Assembly: GCA_965223245.1 (NCBI GenBank)
Contig: CBDCVY010000013.1
Span: 2,294,001 to 2,358,000, forward strand
Reading direction: 5' to 3'
DNA from: CBDCVY01 sp965223245
GTDB lineage: Bacteria; Nitrospinota; Nitrospinia; Nitrospinales; Nitrospinaceae
DNA length: 64,000 nt
The translations under genes and the position numbers were made by a program. This document shows positions 38,301-46,369 of the stretch, one piece after another. Position 1 is the first letter of the stretch, and every line of letters begins with the position of its first letter. The notes beneath the pieces are model-generated. The model made no database searches. It was given only the letters and a program-made list of their open reading frames with translations, and was not told where the DNA came from.

Positions 38301-40140
38301 ATGAAAATTGAGAACCCGAACTATGATGCAGGTGCAGCATGTCCCGTAAACCATCTCCATCCAAATCAATTACATGAATGTTTCGAAATGCATTTAGAAA
38401 AGCATTTTCGTTAATGGAACTGGTATCGGGAAGCCATTTCCCTCCATTCGGATGAGTTTCATCCCCACGGTGAAACGTAAAACTACCATCCCCATCCGAC
38501 AAAGCCACCCATGAAAATTGAGAACCGGAACTATGGTGCAGGTGCAGCATATCGGTCAGACCATCGTTGTTCCAGTCTGCCAAATGAATATTATAATCAG
38601 CGACATTCATAAAAGCATTTTCGTTAATGGTACTGGTGTCGGGAAGCCATTTCCCTCCATTCGGATGAGTTTCATCTCCACGATGAAAGGTAAAGGTGCC
38701 ATCCCCATCGGATAAAGCGACCCAGGAAAATTGAGAACCAGATTCGGGGTGCAAATGCAGCATATCGGTTAGACCATCGTTGTTCCAGTCTGCCAAATGA
38801 ATATTTCTATAATCATTTAGAAAAGAATTCGTAGCCGTCGAAGCTCCGGGAAGCCAGTTACTTCCATCCCCGGGATCTTCATCGCCACGGTGAAAAGTAA
38901 AAGTTCCGTCTCCATCCGCTAAAGCCACCCAGGAATATATTGGATCTGAATTTGAATGCAGATGCAGCATGTCTGTTAGACCATCTCCGTTCAAATCCAA
39001 TTTATGAATATTTTTATAAGAGTTGTTCAGGTAAGAATTTGTTGTGGTAGAAGCTCCGGGAAGCCAGTCGCTACCATCACCGGGGTCTTCATCGCCACGA
39101 TGAAACGTGAAATCACCCGTTGCGTCATCGCGCCAGGAGAAAGTGATGGCAGGCAGGCTGGTTCCACCAGTGACGGTGCCCGATCCACTTAAAGTGGCAT
39201 TGTCACCGTATTGCTGAACACTTTCGAGAAGGGAACGGTCGGTGCTGGTACTGTAATCATACTCTAATTTATAAGCTCGCTGTAACGTTCCGGCATTATT
39301 TACAGTAACACTTCCGTTGCTATTCACTGTGACATCGGTATTGGCGCGGACTTCGACCGTTTTGAGACGTTTGGCCATTTTCTGTGGAGTACCCCATTTC
39401 AACAAGTACGATGGATTAGCATCGTTGCGGTCTTCCAGGTGAAACACCACACTGTTGGTGGGTTTCAGTCCCAGCACAGTGTTACCGGTATAATCGATTC
39501 GTGACAAATACGCCTGGCCCTGGTCATAACTATAGTTGATCACCATGTAATTGCCGTGCACGTCTTCCACACGGTCCAGACACCAGCGGAAAATGCGGTC
39601 GGCATCGTTGGGATCGGCCACGCGGGTAGCGGCATACTGACCAAAGTAATGCTTCTTCCCCATCTTATCCGTGGCGACAAAGTAGGGACGGTTGCTAGAG
39701 TCATTGAGCTTTTCTACTTTGGTGAAGCTACCTTCGATTTTGGAGTAATATTCGTTGCCCGTGGTGTTGATCAGTTCTACATTGATTCCCGAAAGGCGAA
39801 ACACATAATCGTCGCCGTTGTAATCCAACCCGTCTTTGGTCTGCCGCTCAATGACGCTCTTCTCCAGTTTCCAACCTACACCGACCCAACCGTTGCCATT
39901 GGCGCTGCCATACGTTAAAGCCAACTCCGGCTGCACGGCCTGCCGGCCGGGTGGCACTTGAATGGGAATACTGGTCGTCGCCGTTCCGGTGAACAAATCC
40001 GCGCGCACCTCTCCCCCAACAGACCCGACAGGCATGTTCTCATCCGCAAACAAATGCGGTGCTGTGGAAAATATCAGCAGACAGAATAAAATAAATTGGA
40101 TTAAAAACGGGGTGGCACTGGAAGGTCGGGCAGCGATCAT
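32386..40140 (-). CDS. Secreted SpvB/VCBS/Rhs giant protein with JAMM-like toxin tip
   Basis: 2584 residues; ATG at 40140 after AAAGGA; Sec signal peptide (about 1-32). Order: SpvB-like domain (about 35-210), seven VCBS-type repeats (about 337-837), Rhs/YD repeats, two DNRLRE-type carbohydrate-binding-like domains (about 1475-1650 and 1660-1835) with glycine linkers, more YD repeats, Rhs core (S-D-H-L-G-S-T near 2163 to Y-T-D-P-S-G near 2260), a shared hydrophobic region, and a unique tip. The tip holds H-S-H-P near 2527 followed by S-P-D-D, the JAMM metalloprotease pattern H-x-H-xn-S-x2-D with a longer gap, also found in DUF4329. Likely a cell-surface or released polymorphic toxin of TcB/TcC type. 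Confidence 0.9.
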   Translation of the reverse strand: MIAARPSSATPFLIQFILFCLLIFSTAPHLFADENMPVGSVGGEVRADLFTGTATTSIPIQVPPGRQAVQPELALTYGSANGNGWVGVGWKLEKSVIERQTKDGLDYNGDDYVFRLSGINVELINTTGNEYYSKIEGSFTKVEKLNDSSNRPYFVATDKMGKKHYFGQYAATRVADPNDADRIFRWCLDRVEDVHGNYMVINYSYDQGQAYLSRIDYTGNTVLGLKPTNSVVFHLEDRNDANPSYLLKWGTPQKMAKRLKTVEVRANTDVTVNSNGSVTVNNAGTLQRAYKLEYDYSTSTDRSLLESVQQYGDNATLSGSGTVTGGTSLPAITFSWRDDATGDFTFHRGDEDPGDGSDWLPGASTTTNSYLNNSYKNIHKLDLNGDGLTDMLHLHSNSDPIYSWVALADGDGTFTFHRGDEDPGDGSNWLPGASTATNSFLNDYRNIHLADWNNDGLTDMLHLHPESGSQFSWVALSDGDGTFTFHRGDETHPNGGKWLPDTSTINENAFMNVADYNIHLADWNNDGLTDMLHLHHSSGSQFSWVALSDGDGSFTFHRGDETHPNGGKWLPDTSSINENAFLNAFRNIHVIDLDGDGLRDMLHLHHSSGSQFSWVALSDGDGSFTFHRGDEIHSAGGKWLPDTSSTTENAFLNAYNDIHPIDLNGDGLTDLVHMHPASAPEYSWVAFSDGDGTFTFHSGDEDPGDGSTWLPSTYQNSNQVGQLGDSDGCRWAHHNIHVGDWNGDGLTDMLHLDSDRRNSENSWIAYSDGDGTFTFDNTILPDADELNNAYINNGRKCDNILPAKNIHVGDWDGDGLADMLHLHPNANPIWSWVALTNGSIPDLLVSVSNGLGGSSTIEYSPSTDFSNTQLPFVTQVVTKITTDDGRGNVSSTDYEYDGGYFHLVDREFRGFNHVKVTGPAGPNGERTVTHSYFHQGNDTAVGVNDPSASIGYTKGSVYRQEIKNGTDTAFWTITKTQYTPDADGQEPWYTPPQWVEVKVYDGVGGFVKTFTEYFYDSYGNVTEERQHGDTSTSDDDHTVVQTFSYNTTDRLLSFPKSKTTYEGLGTTGTQVSHADLYYDGTSSCGTPSTNQLPTKGLLTRSVNWLDGSSNPPETRIAYNAAGNPICSRDANGNTSTMEYDDEEVFETSSTNALGHTASTKYYGVDGESMTNGLYGQIKETIDPNGAKVSTVYDALGRVTTVTDSEGITSTTSYLNFGNVSSQQLKADGPLGQTTQVYFDGLGRKYRSKSTGPNNGSGVEEIITDTVYDLRGNVEKTSLPYFSSGGTAKWVVNEYDVAGRVTKVTSPDGSFILNCYDDWTSASVDANGHKTRQIKNVFGKPLTVQKFSGTYSSCDPNSTSGVYSEITYEYDIQGKLLKTTDDKGNESILTYNTLSQKIGMDDPDMGAWSYEYDNAGNIVKQTDAKGQVTHFQYDAVNRLVQKDYGTIKTLGVGDVVYTYDGGSGGSGGGTQTSVEFQEGLSGYSGAKDAWLDEANPSTNNNGTDIKAWGNTSGSDRKIIFSWDVSSIPNGATIDSASITLDVFNSSADTYYLREAKSTWSESTVNWSNYSGSNDIGTTNLGTIQFNNNTGTQTFSLNAAGEQLIEDWVNGTKTNNGFVILATGTANNLSAYSSEASSQSPRPKLNITYTSGGGGGGTQHTVDYKEGVLPDSSYSGTSDAWINEALPTDNQNTTDLKADGDSGSERKVVLKWDVSSIPSGSTIDSASISLYVWNASAGTYVLREAKVGWSESTVDWNDFNQSGDIGTTDLGSITASSTGTYTFNLNVAGEQLIEDWVNGTKTNNGFVIQTSGTTDGLSFSSSEAGQSARPQLSITYTTGGGGGGSVANGIGRLIKVEDGSGSTSFGYDIKGRTIRSDKVINGESQTYTSHSTYDDLDRLKTQTYPDGTVITYIYNGPLLESVNDATQTFVTYSDFNANGQYEKAEYGNGVTTDYTYDPDNFRLDSMLTQNDHPVVSTFQDLDYTFDSGGNITQITDAVRGNKTYVYDDHDRLTKATHNGSSGYGVVDYTYDTIGNMTSNSRLPNGGSYVYNPSGSGSVRPHAVTSAGGVTYSYDANGNMTSGDGRSLTYDFENRPTQITKGGVVTDFVYDGDGGRVKKTVGGVDTLYIGKSQVCEGGNCFNYIFDGGTRIARVDSTGVKYFHSDHLGSTSVVTDGSGNNVEDVIYYPYGKPYSDTNSSLTRYKFTGKELDDSTDLYFYGARYYDANIGRFTSADDFVQNPLDYESLNRYTYVRNNPIVYTDPSGNFFTFLFAHALVAAAVATNPYTIQWVGVQGYLNDWNISLIALNTAVAIASAGVGAAVGSAVTTATHAIIGGLAGAAAGAATSAALYDLAGHEVNYGQSILSGVVSGAIGMGVGHALQGFGVQAQILGGYIASGIQAELTGGDFSTSIISGMSMSWAGYLGKGIGRYLTKRTEPGRLSISPYGQNNETHRDIRRMAQRAEWADQYDLDLWDEVEKIYAMATKNEHDFEYGTQKLHSGTIIGPNRGTDDGSHFQPNNNLLSVTSDLLHSHPPRLGQGAYAFSPDDIDMLLDNPSINRIYLISPNFSVYKLVRGAPGPVEILRKP
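37630..39130 (-). repeat. Seven VCBS-type repeats in the Rhs gene
   Basis: Units of about 70 codons: F-T-F-H-R-G-D-E, a W-L-P segment, N-I-H, D-L/W-N-x-D-G-L-T-D-M-L-H-L-H (calcium-binding D-x-N-x-D-G pattern), then W-V-A-L-S-D-G-D-G. Units 3-5 are nearly identical at DNA level, suggesting recent unequal duplication; unit 7 is degenerate. Confidence 0.88.
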
Positions 40141-40471
40141 GGCAGAGTCCTTTAGGGGTTAAGTTTAGAATCTGAACAAGAAAGTCAAAAAATTTCCCGA
40201 AACGTTTATCCCAAAACCCAATATCTGTCAACCTTTAAATTTTTGGCTTGCCAAATCTAAGTAGGCCAAAAACAACCATTTTTCGACATAAACTATTGAA
40301 TTATAACGACTTCACAAATTGCTTTTTTTTAGTGGTTTTTTCGATTAGAAAATGATTTGCATTTCCAAATATGATTCTATTGGGAAGGAGGAGGAACTTT
40401 TTCTAAGGAAAGGGTTGGCCAGGACAAGGGGAAAGTCCTGGCAATTGTGAAAATTTTGCGCCTTAGATTCT

Positions 40472-40980
40472 TCACCCATCCTCCGAACAAAGACGGAACA
40501 ACAACCTACTTTGCCTTCGATACAATAGAATGTCTTCCATAGAAAGTTTAGTGTCTCCCTGAATCGCCTCGATATTCATACTGATTTCTTCCGTGGCCTT
40601 GGCAGTTTGATTAGCCAGTTCTTTAACTTCATTCGCAACCACGGCAAACCCTTTGCCGGCTTGCCCACCCGGGCGGCTTCAATAGTGGCGTTCAAGGCAA
40701 GCAAATTGGTTTGTTCAGCAATAGTTGACGCGAGCCATGGCGGTTTCGGTTTTTATTTTTTCCGTTTCTTTGGACCAGTTCACCACATAGCCCTGGCGTT
40801 GACGGTTTTCATCAAAAATTCCATTGATGGAGGCTTTAAGCGTCATTTCTCCAAAAGTAAATTCGGCGGTATGAGGCAGAGCATGCGGATTATTTAAAAT
40901 CTTTTCGATACGATTGGGATCTTTGTGAAAAATGAATGTTCTGATTTAAAACTTAATGCCGTGTCGTAATACTGAGTCAT
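40472..40980 (-). pseudogene. Chemotaxis-receptor/PAS remnant with frameshifts
   Basis: The minus strand encodes a PAS-like piece (F-H-K-D-P-N-R-I-E-K-I-L) and the methyl-accepting signalling signature (A-E-Q-T-N-L-L-A-L-N-A-T-I-E-A-A-R, then G-K-G-F-A-V-V-A-N-E-V-K-E-L-A-N-Q-T-A-K-A-T-E-E-I-S) in different frames. At least two frameshifts separate the start at 40980, the PAS part and the signature. Stop at 40472. Confidence 0.8.
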
Positions 40981-41175
40981 TAAATTATCTCCCAGCGTTT
41001 TGACGCTATATGCAAATTGTATTTGTTTAGAAATTTTTAGCGCTACAAAAAAATCAGCTTAACTCAAACGTAGCAACAAGAATAAGGGCGCGAATTTGAG
41101 GAGCGAATAGTTAAGCAAACTGTTTTCTATTCATCCAAGAGGAACCGATTTATCTATGTTTGTAAAGCCACAATA

Positions 41176-41216
41176 AATGCATACACAACCCGTACAAAAC
41201 ACGTTGGGCAAAACCC
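41176..41216. repeat. Direct repeat left of diguanylate cyclase operon
   Basis: AATGCATACACAACCC followed by GTACAAAAC and a GGG-CAAAA-CCC hairpin. It matches the sequence at 42822 with a few changes. On the minus strand it lies about 200 bp before the chemotaxis pseudogene. Confidence 0.55.
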
Positions 41217-41399
41217 GCTTAATTAGATTGAACCAACGGAAATTTTTGATTCAATTTCTTTAACCGAATTTTCTTAATAAATATTTATTTCTCTGGTTTT
41301 CAGACTTTTTGAAATATTGGTTGGGAAATCTTAGACTTACCGGAACGGTTCTTTTTGGAGAATCAAATTTTTTAGACAAAGTATGGACTCAGAAAAACA

Positions 41400-42413
41400 T
41401 CAGGAAACTTTAACCTTTAAACAATTTCGTCCACTCTCCTTGGCTTCATATAAGGCCTGGTCGGCTCTCTCAAAAAATTTTTCTTCCGTATCGCCTTTGG
41501 TCAAAGTGGTCAATCCAAGACTGATAGTAGTGGTCAATTTCTTTTCTTTAAATACCAGATAATCCTTTTCTATAGTCACTCGAATTTTTTCCGCAATCTT
41601 CTTTCCAATGCTTAAAGGACATTCTTTCAATAAGACAACAAACTCTTCTCCGCCATAGCGGAACACATCGTCTGATTTCCGAACACAATCCTGCAGAGTC
41701 TCTGCTACTGAACAAATCACCTTATCGCCCAGCTTATGACCATACGTGTCATTAAAATTTTTAAAATGATCAATATCACAAACGATTAGAATGGCGGGGT
41801 TTTGATATTTGCCAATTTCCTGAATGACCTGACTGATCATAAAATTATAGGCCGATCTATTTAAAGTTTTAGTAAGTGGATCAATTACAGCGGCGGCTTT
41901 CGTCTCTTCAATTTGGTTGGAAATACTTTGAATAATATTCTGGTTGGTGGTTAATTCTTCTCTATAACTTTGAGTCTTCATTTTCATATTTAAGGCATCA
42001 GTAATAATTTCGTCCTTAATTGCCAAAATTTCGTTTAAATCTTGAGCGGACCTAATACTGTTTGCATGATCGGTAAATCCCCTGTCAAAATCACCCAGTT
42101 CTCCCAGGATATCTTTCAAGGTACTTACCATTTCCAATACAATTCCTTTCGTTCCCTCTTTCTGTGAACTATGAAAATTTTTTTCCAGGTTCTGGCTTTT
42201 AAAAAAGTTTTCTATACTTTTTCCCAAATCAGTTGTTTTCCCAATTCGGGCAGCCTTACGAATGACTTTTTCTAATTGGGTTATTGAAATGGCCAGAGAA
42301 TCGGTTTCCGCCACCTGGGTTTTCATTCCATTCAAAAATACCAGTAGTAAATTGCATACTCGATCCGTAAACTCCGTGGAGACGTTTCTCACTTCTGTGG
42401 TTTTAACTGCCAT
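41400..42413 (-). CDS. Diguanylate cyclase (GGDEF domain)
   Basis: 337 residues. A helical N-terminal region (about 1-170) of unknown ligand is followed by a GGDEF domain: D-P-L-T-K-T-L-N-R-S-A-Y, D-I-D-H-F-K-N-F-N-D-T-Y-G-H, and the active loop Y-G-G-E-E-F (GGEEF, competent for c-di-GMP synthesis). Soluble, no TM segment. Shares direction with the small gene 96 bp upstream. Confidence 0.92.
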   Translation of the reverse strand: MAVKTTEVRNVSTEFTDRVCNLLLVFLNGMKTQVAETDSLAISITQLEKVIRKAARIGKTTDLGKSIENFFKSQNLEKNFHSSQKEGTKGIVLEMVSTLKDILGELGDFDRGFTDHANSIRSAQDLNEILAIKDEIITDALNMKMKTQSYREELTTNQNIIQSISNQIEETKAAAVIDPLTKTLNRSAYNFMISQVIQEIGKYQNPAILIVCDIDHFKNFNDTYGHKLGDKVICSVAETLQDCVRKSDDVFRYGGEEFVVLLKECPLSIGKKIAEKIRVTIEKDYLVFKEKKLTTTISLGLTTLTKGDTEEKFFERADQALYEAKESGRNCLKVKVS

Positions 42414-42509
42414 TAATTGCTTTTATAAAGAATGGATATAGAGGATTTTTTAAAATTTTCTCTTGGCCGTGAAAAATGACACACTTCTGCATAAACAAGG
42501 ATGCCTAGA

Positions 42510-42758
42510 CTAATTTGAGGTCTTTTTTTTAAGTTCTTTCTCTAATTGCAAAATGTATTTGTCCTTTTTCTTATTCTGTTCAACATGTGCATTGACCACT
42601 TGTTTTAATCGTAAAATTTCACCGGTTAATTGTTTATGGATATGAGACAGCTCTTCCTCAAGCTTTCGCATTACCATCTCCTCACCCTTATCAACCATAA
42701 CAAACGATTTCATTTTTGAACCTTTGTTTGAATTTTTTATAACTTCATTGGGTTTCAT
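42510..42758 (-). CDS. Small coiled-coil protein before the diguanylate cyclase
   Basis: 82 residues, mostly heptad-like (M-V-M-R-K-L-E-E-E-L-S-H-I-H-K-Q-L, L-Q-L-E-K-E-L-K-K-K). Two possible starts, M1 and M16 (AAAGG before the latter). Probably cotranscribed with the cyclase gene; perhaps a partner of its helical N-terminus. Family not recognised. Confidence 0.6.
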   Translation of the reverse strand: MKPNEVIKNSNKGSKMKSFVMVDKGEEMVMRKLEEELSHIHKQLTGEILRLKQVVNAHVEQNKKKDKYILQLEKELKKKTSN

Positions 42759-42821
42759 TTAGGGTCCAGCAACCTATTTGAGTAGTTTCAGGCACAGGGA
42801 TATTTTCGTAAAGGCTGAATT

Positions 42822-42863
42822 AATGCATACAAAACCCATACAAAATACGGGCAAACTGTGCCC
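42822..42863. repeat. Direct repeat right of diguanylate cyclase operon
   Basis: AATGCATACAAAACCC followed by ATACAAAAT and the hairpin GGGCA-AACTG-TGCCC. It lies 64 bp upstream of the small coiled-coil gene, so a shared regulatory site is as likely as an insertion mark. Confidence 0.55.
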
Positions 42864-43219
42864 CTAAAATACAGTGGTTTTGGACTAAATGATCCAATTT
42901 TATTTACATTTCGGGGTTTTCTAAAACTAACTTCCCTGTTTTCAATTTTTTTAAAACCGTTTTCTTGAGAATGCTCTAAAAAATATTAGAATATAAATTA
43001 AAGTTCCTTATACTATTTCTGTGTTATGCATTTCTTTAAAAGTAGTTTTTTAATTTCCTTTTTTTTCTAAGGGTTGATTTGTGAAGAATCAATTTCAAAA
43101 TCACAACTAATCCCCTCGCTTTTCCGATTCAAATGCCTGCTAAAATTTTTTCACACAATAGAAAAAACCGCTGGATGGATCTACTTTTTCAACCACACTT
43201 CCCATAAAAGACAAAAGCT

Positions 43220-44149
43220 ATGAGCAAACACTCAGTCCTATTGGTGGATGATGAAGAATCGATTCGATTCTCTCTTTCGCAGGATTTAGAATCCGCAGGA
43301 CACACCGTGGTTACAGGAGAAAATGGTAAGATCGTGAGAGATCAATTAATAAAGCATTCCTTTAGTCTGGTCATTACCAATTTGGTTATGGAGAAAGTGG
43401 ATGGGATTCAGGTTTTAAAATGGACTCGTCAATTTCAACCGGAGGCTATGATGATATTGCTCACCGGGTATAGCGGTTTAACCTCAGCAATCGACGCATT
43501 TCGATTAGGAATTTTTGATTATATTGAAAAACCATGTGAGCAAAAAACCTTTCTTAAAAAAGTACAATTGGCTTTACAACAATTTGAACTGAAACAAAAA
43601 TTAAAAGCGAAAACAGACGAGTTGAAAGTTTCCCATGAGAAGCTAAGAAAGGAAATTGAAAAGCGCAGGCATTATGAACAATTGCTGCATAAGGCAAATG
43701 ATCAACTGGAAGAACAAATACAAAAACGGACTCGTGATTTAAAAATAAAGAATATAGCCCTCAATGAAATATTAAGCCAGTTGGAAATAGAAAAAAAACG
43801 ATTGAAAGAAGCCGTCCAATCTAATATTGAAGTCAGTGTGTTTCCAATTATCCAAAAACTCCGTGAGAATGGAAATCAGAGCAACCCTCCTCTCCTCAAT
43901 TTGCTGGAAAAAAGTTTGAAAGATATCAACAACGAATTTGGGGTCAACGTTTCCAATCCACTGAACAAACTCACCCCAAGAGAAATAGAGATTTGCGATA
44001 TGGTCAAAGGCCACCTGAGTAACAAACAAATTGCCGAATTGCTGAAAGTCTCTCCGGGAACCATCGAGAGTCATCGCCTGAAAATTCGAAAAAAACTCGG
44101 CCTCGCCCAGAAAAAAATCAACCTCACCTCGTACTTAAAAAACCTGTAG
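43220..44149 (+). CDS. Receiver-coiled coil-LuxR regulator lacking the phospho-acceptor Asp
   Basis: 309 residues. Receiver domain (1-120) with acidic pair D10-D11, the T-G-Y strand and Lys in I-E-K-P, but the acceptor position is Asn54 (L-V-I-T-N-L-V-M instead of T-D). A long coiled coil (about 120-215) leads to a LuxR-type HTH (L-T-P-R-E-I-E-I-C-D-M-V, S-N-K-Q-I-A-E-L-L-K-V-S-P-G-T-I-E-S-H-R). Its activity is therefore unlikely to be set by normal phosphorylation. Confidence 0.9.
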   Translation: MSKHSVLLVDDEESIRFSLSQDLESAGHTVVTGENGKIVRDQLIKHSFSLVITNLVMEKVDGIQVLKWTRQFQPEAMMILLTGYSGLTSAIDAFRLGIFDYIEKPCEQKTFLKKVQLALQQFELKQKLKAKTDELKVSHEKLRKEIEKRRHYEQLLHKANDQLEEQIQKRTRDLKIKNIALNEILSQLEIEKKRLKEAVQSNIEVSVFPIIQKLRENGNQSNPPLLNLLEKSLKDINNEFGVNVSNPLNKLTPREIEICDMVKGHLSNKQIAELLKVSPGTIESHRLKIRKKLGLAQKKINLTSYLKNL

Positions 44150-44369
44150 TCCGGGAAAATATTTCCCAAAAAACCTAATTCCACAACCTCCCGCTATAAC
44201 CAGAATCTATTAATATGATCTAGTTTGTTTCTATAATTAATGTAAATTTGAAACGATTTTAAACTATCTTTTTTGTTTAGTTTGATGACTATGCCATATA
44301 AATCTAATTGAAAACAATATATAATCTGCTTGAAATCCCTATTCGTAATTATAGGTTGAGTTAATTAAA

Positions 44370-46064
44370 ATGAAGAAACCAGAAATTCTATTAATGGATT
44401 TTGAAACTGATGTAGCCAAAGGTTTGTCCTCTTCTGGCTTTAATGTAAGCGAGGGCACTTTTGGGACTCCTTATTTTAATCGCAACCAAAGTTTGATAAA
44501 TGGAATAATTCCTAATTTTAATTTCCCTCCGAATTACTCCGAGAAAGAAATCATTTTCATTAATCTAGATAATTCTACTAAACCAGTTACAATAAGGGAT
44601 TATAGACATGAAGATTTTAAGTTAACAACAACAACTTATCACAAATCAATCGACCCTAGATTATGGGGAATGATAGCAGCAAGAAGGTCGTTTAATAGAA
44701 TTTTAGAACATAAAGGAATTTTTGTTATATTCGCCGATCAACGAAAAGAATACAAATGCCAGCCTATAGATATCCCTGGACATGAGCAAGAAACATTTTC
44801 AATATCCAATTGGAGTTTTCTTAATATTTTTGACATCGATGGGTTCCAAATTCTACCAGATGCTACCGGCAAAGAATTACAAATTGAGACTGAGGATAAA
44901 CAACTAAAAAATGTTTTTAAGCGTTACACTCAAAATGTTAGCTTCAATTACCAATTAAATCTTTCATATCCTTTTGACCTCAACTGCAGTACCTTACTTA
45001 AAAATAAATATGATCAAGTAATTTCCATTGAAAAAAAATTTGCCCAGAATGAACTGGTATATATTTTTCCTCAATTTGAAAATAAAAAACAATTTATTCT
45101 AGATTTTATCAAAGAATTCTTATCAGAAAGAACACCTTCACTTTTTCCTGAATTACAAGGTGCAAAATGGGTTCATGATCCCGATTATGAACATTCAAAA
45201 ATTATAGAGCTAAATCATTCAATTGAGGAAATAAGTAAAGAGTCAGAAAATAAAATCAACGAAATAAAGGCTGAGATAAGGGAAATTTATTCGAGTAATA
45301 AATACTTGCATGACTTATTAACTGAAACTGGAGACAGTTTAGTTAAAGCCGTTAAAACTACTTTGGAGGTATTGGGGTTTAAAAATGTAATTGATAGCGA
45401 CAATGAATTGAAGAAAGATTCTAAAAAACTTGAGGACCTCCAAATTCAAGATAAATCACCATTACTGCTTATCGAAGTAAAAGGCATATCTACAACTCCA
45501 AGCGATGAGGACTGGCTGGCTGTAGAAAAATATATTGCCCCAAGAATGAAGGAGTATAAAAGAACTGATATTGAGGGATTATCAATAATTAATTTCCAAA
45601 AACAATTCCCACCTTTAGAAAGAGATAATAAAAACGCAATTCGAGATGTTATCCTTGATAATGCAGAAAACAATGATACTGGATTAATGTCTTCATGGGA
45701 TTTATTTAAAATTGCACGAAGCTATATTCAAAATAGCTGGAAACATGAATATATCCAAAATATTTTTTATCAAAATGGGAAAATTAATTGTGTCCCAAAC
45801 CACTATGAAATCATCGGAAAAATTGAAAAGATATGGAAAGAAAATAGTTCTATTGGCGTTATTTTAAGTGGAGTAGCACTTTCCAAAAATGATCGATTGG
45901 CATTTGATTTGGAAAACGAATTCGTTGAATGCAATATTGAATCGCTTCAAGTAAATGATTTCCCTATAGAAGCCGCAAAAATGGGTGAATCAGTCGGTAT
46001 AAAAATTAATTTAAAGTTAGAAAAATTAAAAAAAGGTACCTCAGTTTTTAAAATCAAAGATTAA
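44370..46064 (+). CDS. PD-(D/E)XK nuclease-like protein, possible defence gene
   Basis: 564 residues, AT-rich, alone between repeat blocks. Residues about 311-375 have the layout of restriction-type nucleases: an L-L-T-E-T-G helix, L-G-F-K-N-V strand, E355-D356, then I-E369-V-K371-G. This E-D...E-x-K set is the catalytic core of PD-(D/E)XK enzymes. A coiled coil (about 275-310) precedes it. The first 270 residues and the last 150 are unassigned. No methylase is adjacent, so it is not a classical restriction system. Confidence 0.75.
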   Translation: MKKPEILLMDFETDVAKGLSSSGFNVSEGTFGTPYFNRNQSLINGIIPNFNFPPNYSEKEIIFINLDNSTKPVTIRDYRHEDFKLTTTTYHKSIDPRLWGMIAARRSFNRILEHKGIFVIFADQRKEYKCQPIDIPGHEQETFSISNWSFLNIFDIDGFQILPDATGKELQIETEDKQLKNVFKRYTQNVSFNYQLNLSYPFDLNCSTLLKNKYDQVISIEKKFAQNELVYIFPQFENKKQFILDFIKEFLSERTPSLFPELQGAKWVHDPDYEHSKIIELNHSIEEISKESENKINEIKAEIREIYSSNKYLHDLLTETGDSLVKAVKTTLEVLGFKNVIDSDNELKKDSKKLEDLQIQDKSPLLLIEVKGISTTPSDEDWLAVEKYIAPRMKEYKRTDIEGLSIINFQKQFPPLERDNKNAIRDVILDNAENNDTGLMSSWDLFKIARSYIQNSWKHEYIQNIFYQNGKINCVPNHYEIIGKIEKIWKENSSIGVILSGVALSKNDRLAFDLENEFVECNIESLQVNDFPIEAAKMGESVGIKINLKLEKLKKGTSVFKIKD

Positions 46065-46369
46065 GGAAAACTTGGTTAATTAATTGCCAATAAAATCCGT
46101 TCCTTATTAAGAACAGATATTAATTGGTCAGGAGCAAATTTATTTTGGATTGACGAGTATTAAATCTTTCAATTCCCCAATTAAGATACAGCGGAAGGCT
46201 AACAATAAACCGAACATAGACCCCCAAAATGATCTGCGGCCAATTTTTGGACAAATTCCCCAACTGCTTCCCAAATTTAATCCCCTATAAGCTAAATTTT
46301 CTCCCCTAATTTCCATATTTTTGTAAGAAATTTGCCATAACACAGACTAACTTTTGTGCAGTTCTCTAG

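Noticed and set aside
33652..39918. Many 60-230-codon plus-strand frames opposite the Rhs gene
   Set aside because: Shadows of the large minus-strand gene, which has a signal peptide, ribosome site and recognised domains throughout.
40607..40897. 96-codon plus-strand frame
   Set aside because: Opposite strand of the chemotaxis-receptor pseudogene, whose conserved signature is readable on the minus strand.
44153..44168. GGGAAA-ATA-TTTCCC as a terminator of the LuxR-type gene
   Set aside because: The hairpin is followed by A residues, not T, on the gene strand, so it does not fit an intrinsic terminator.
46140..46343. 67-codon minus-strand frame
   Set aside because: No start signal, no recognisable domain, and it lies at the edge of a repeat block.
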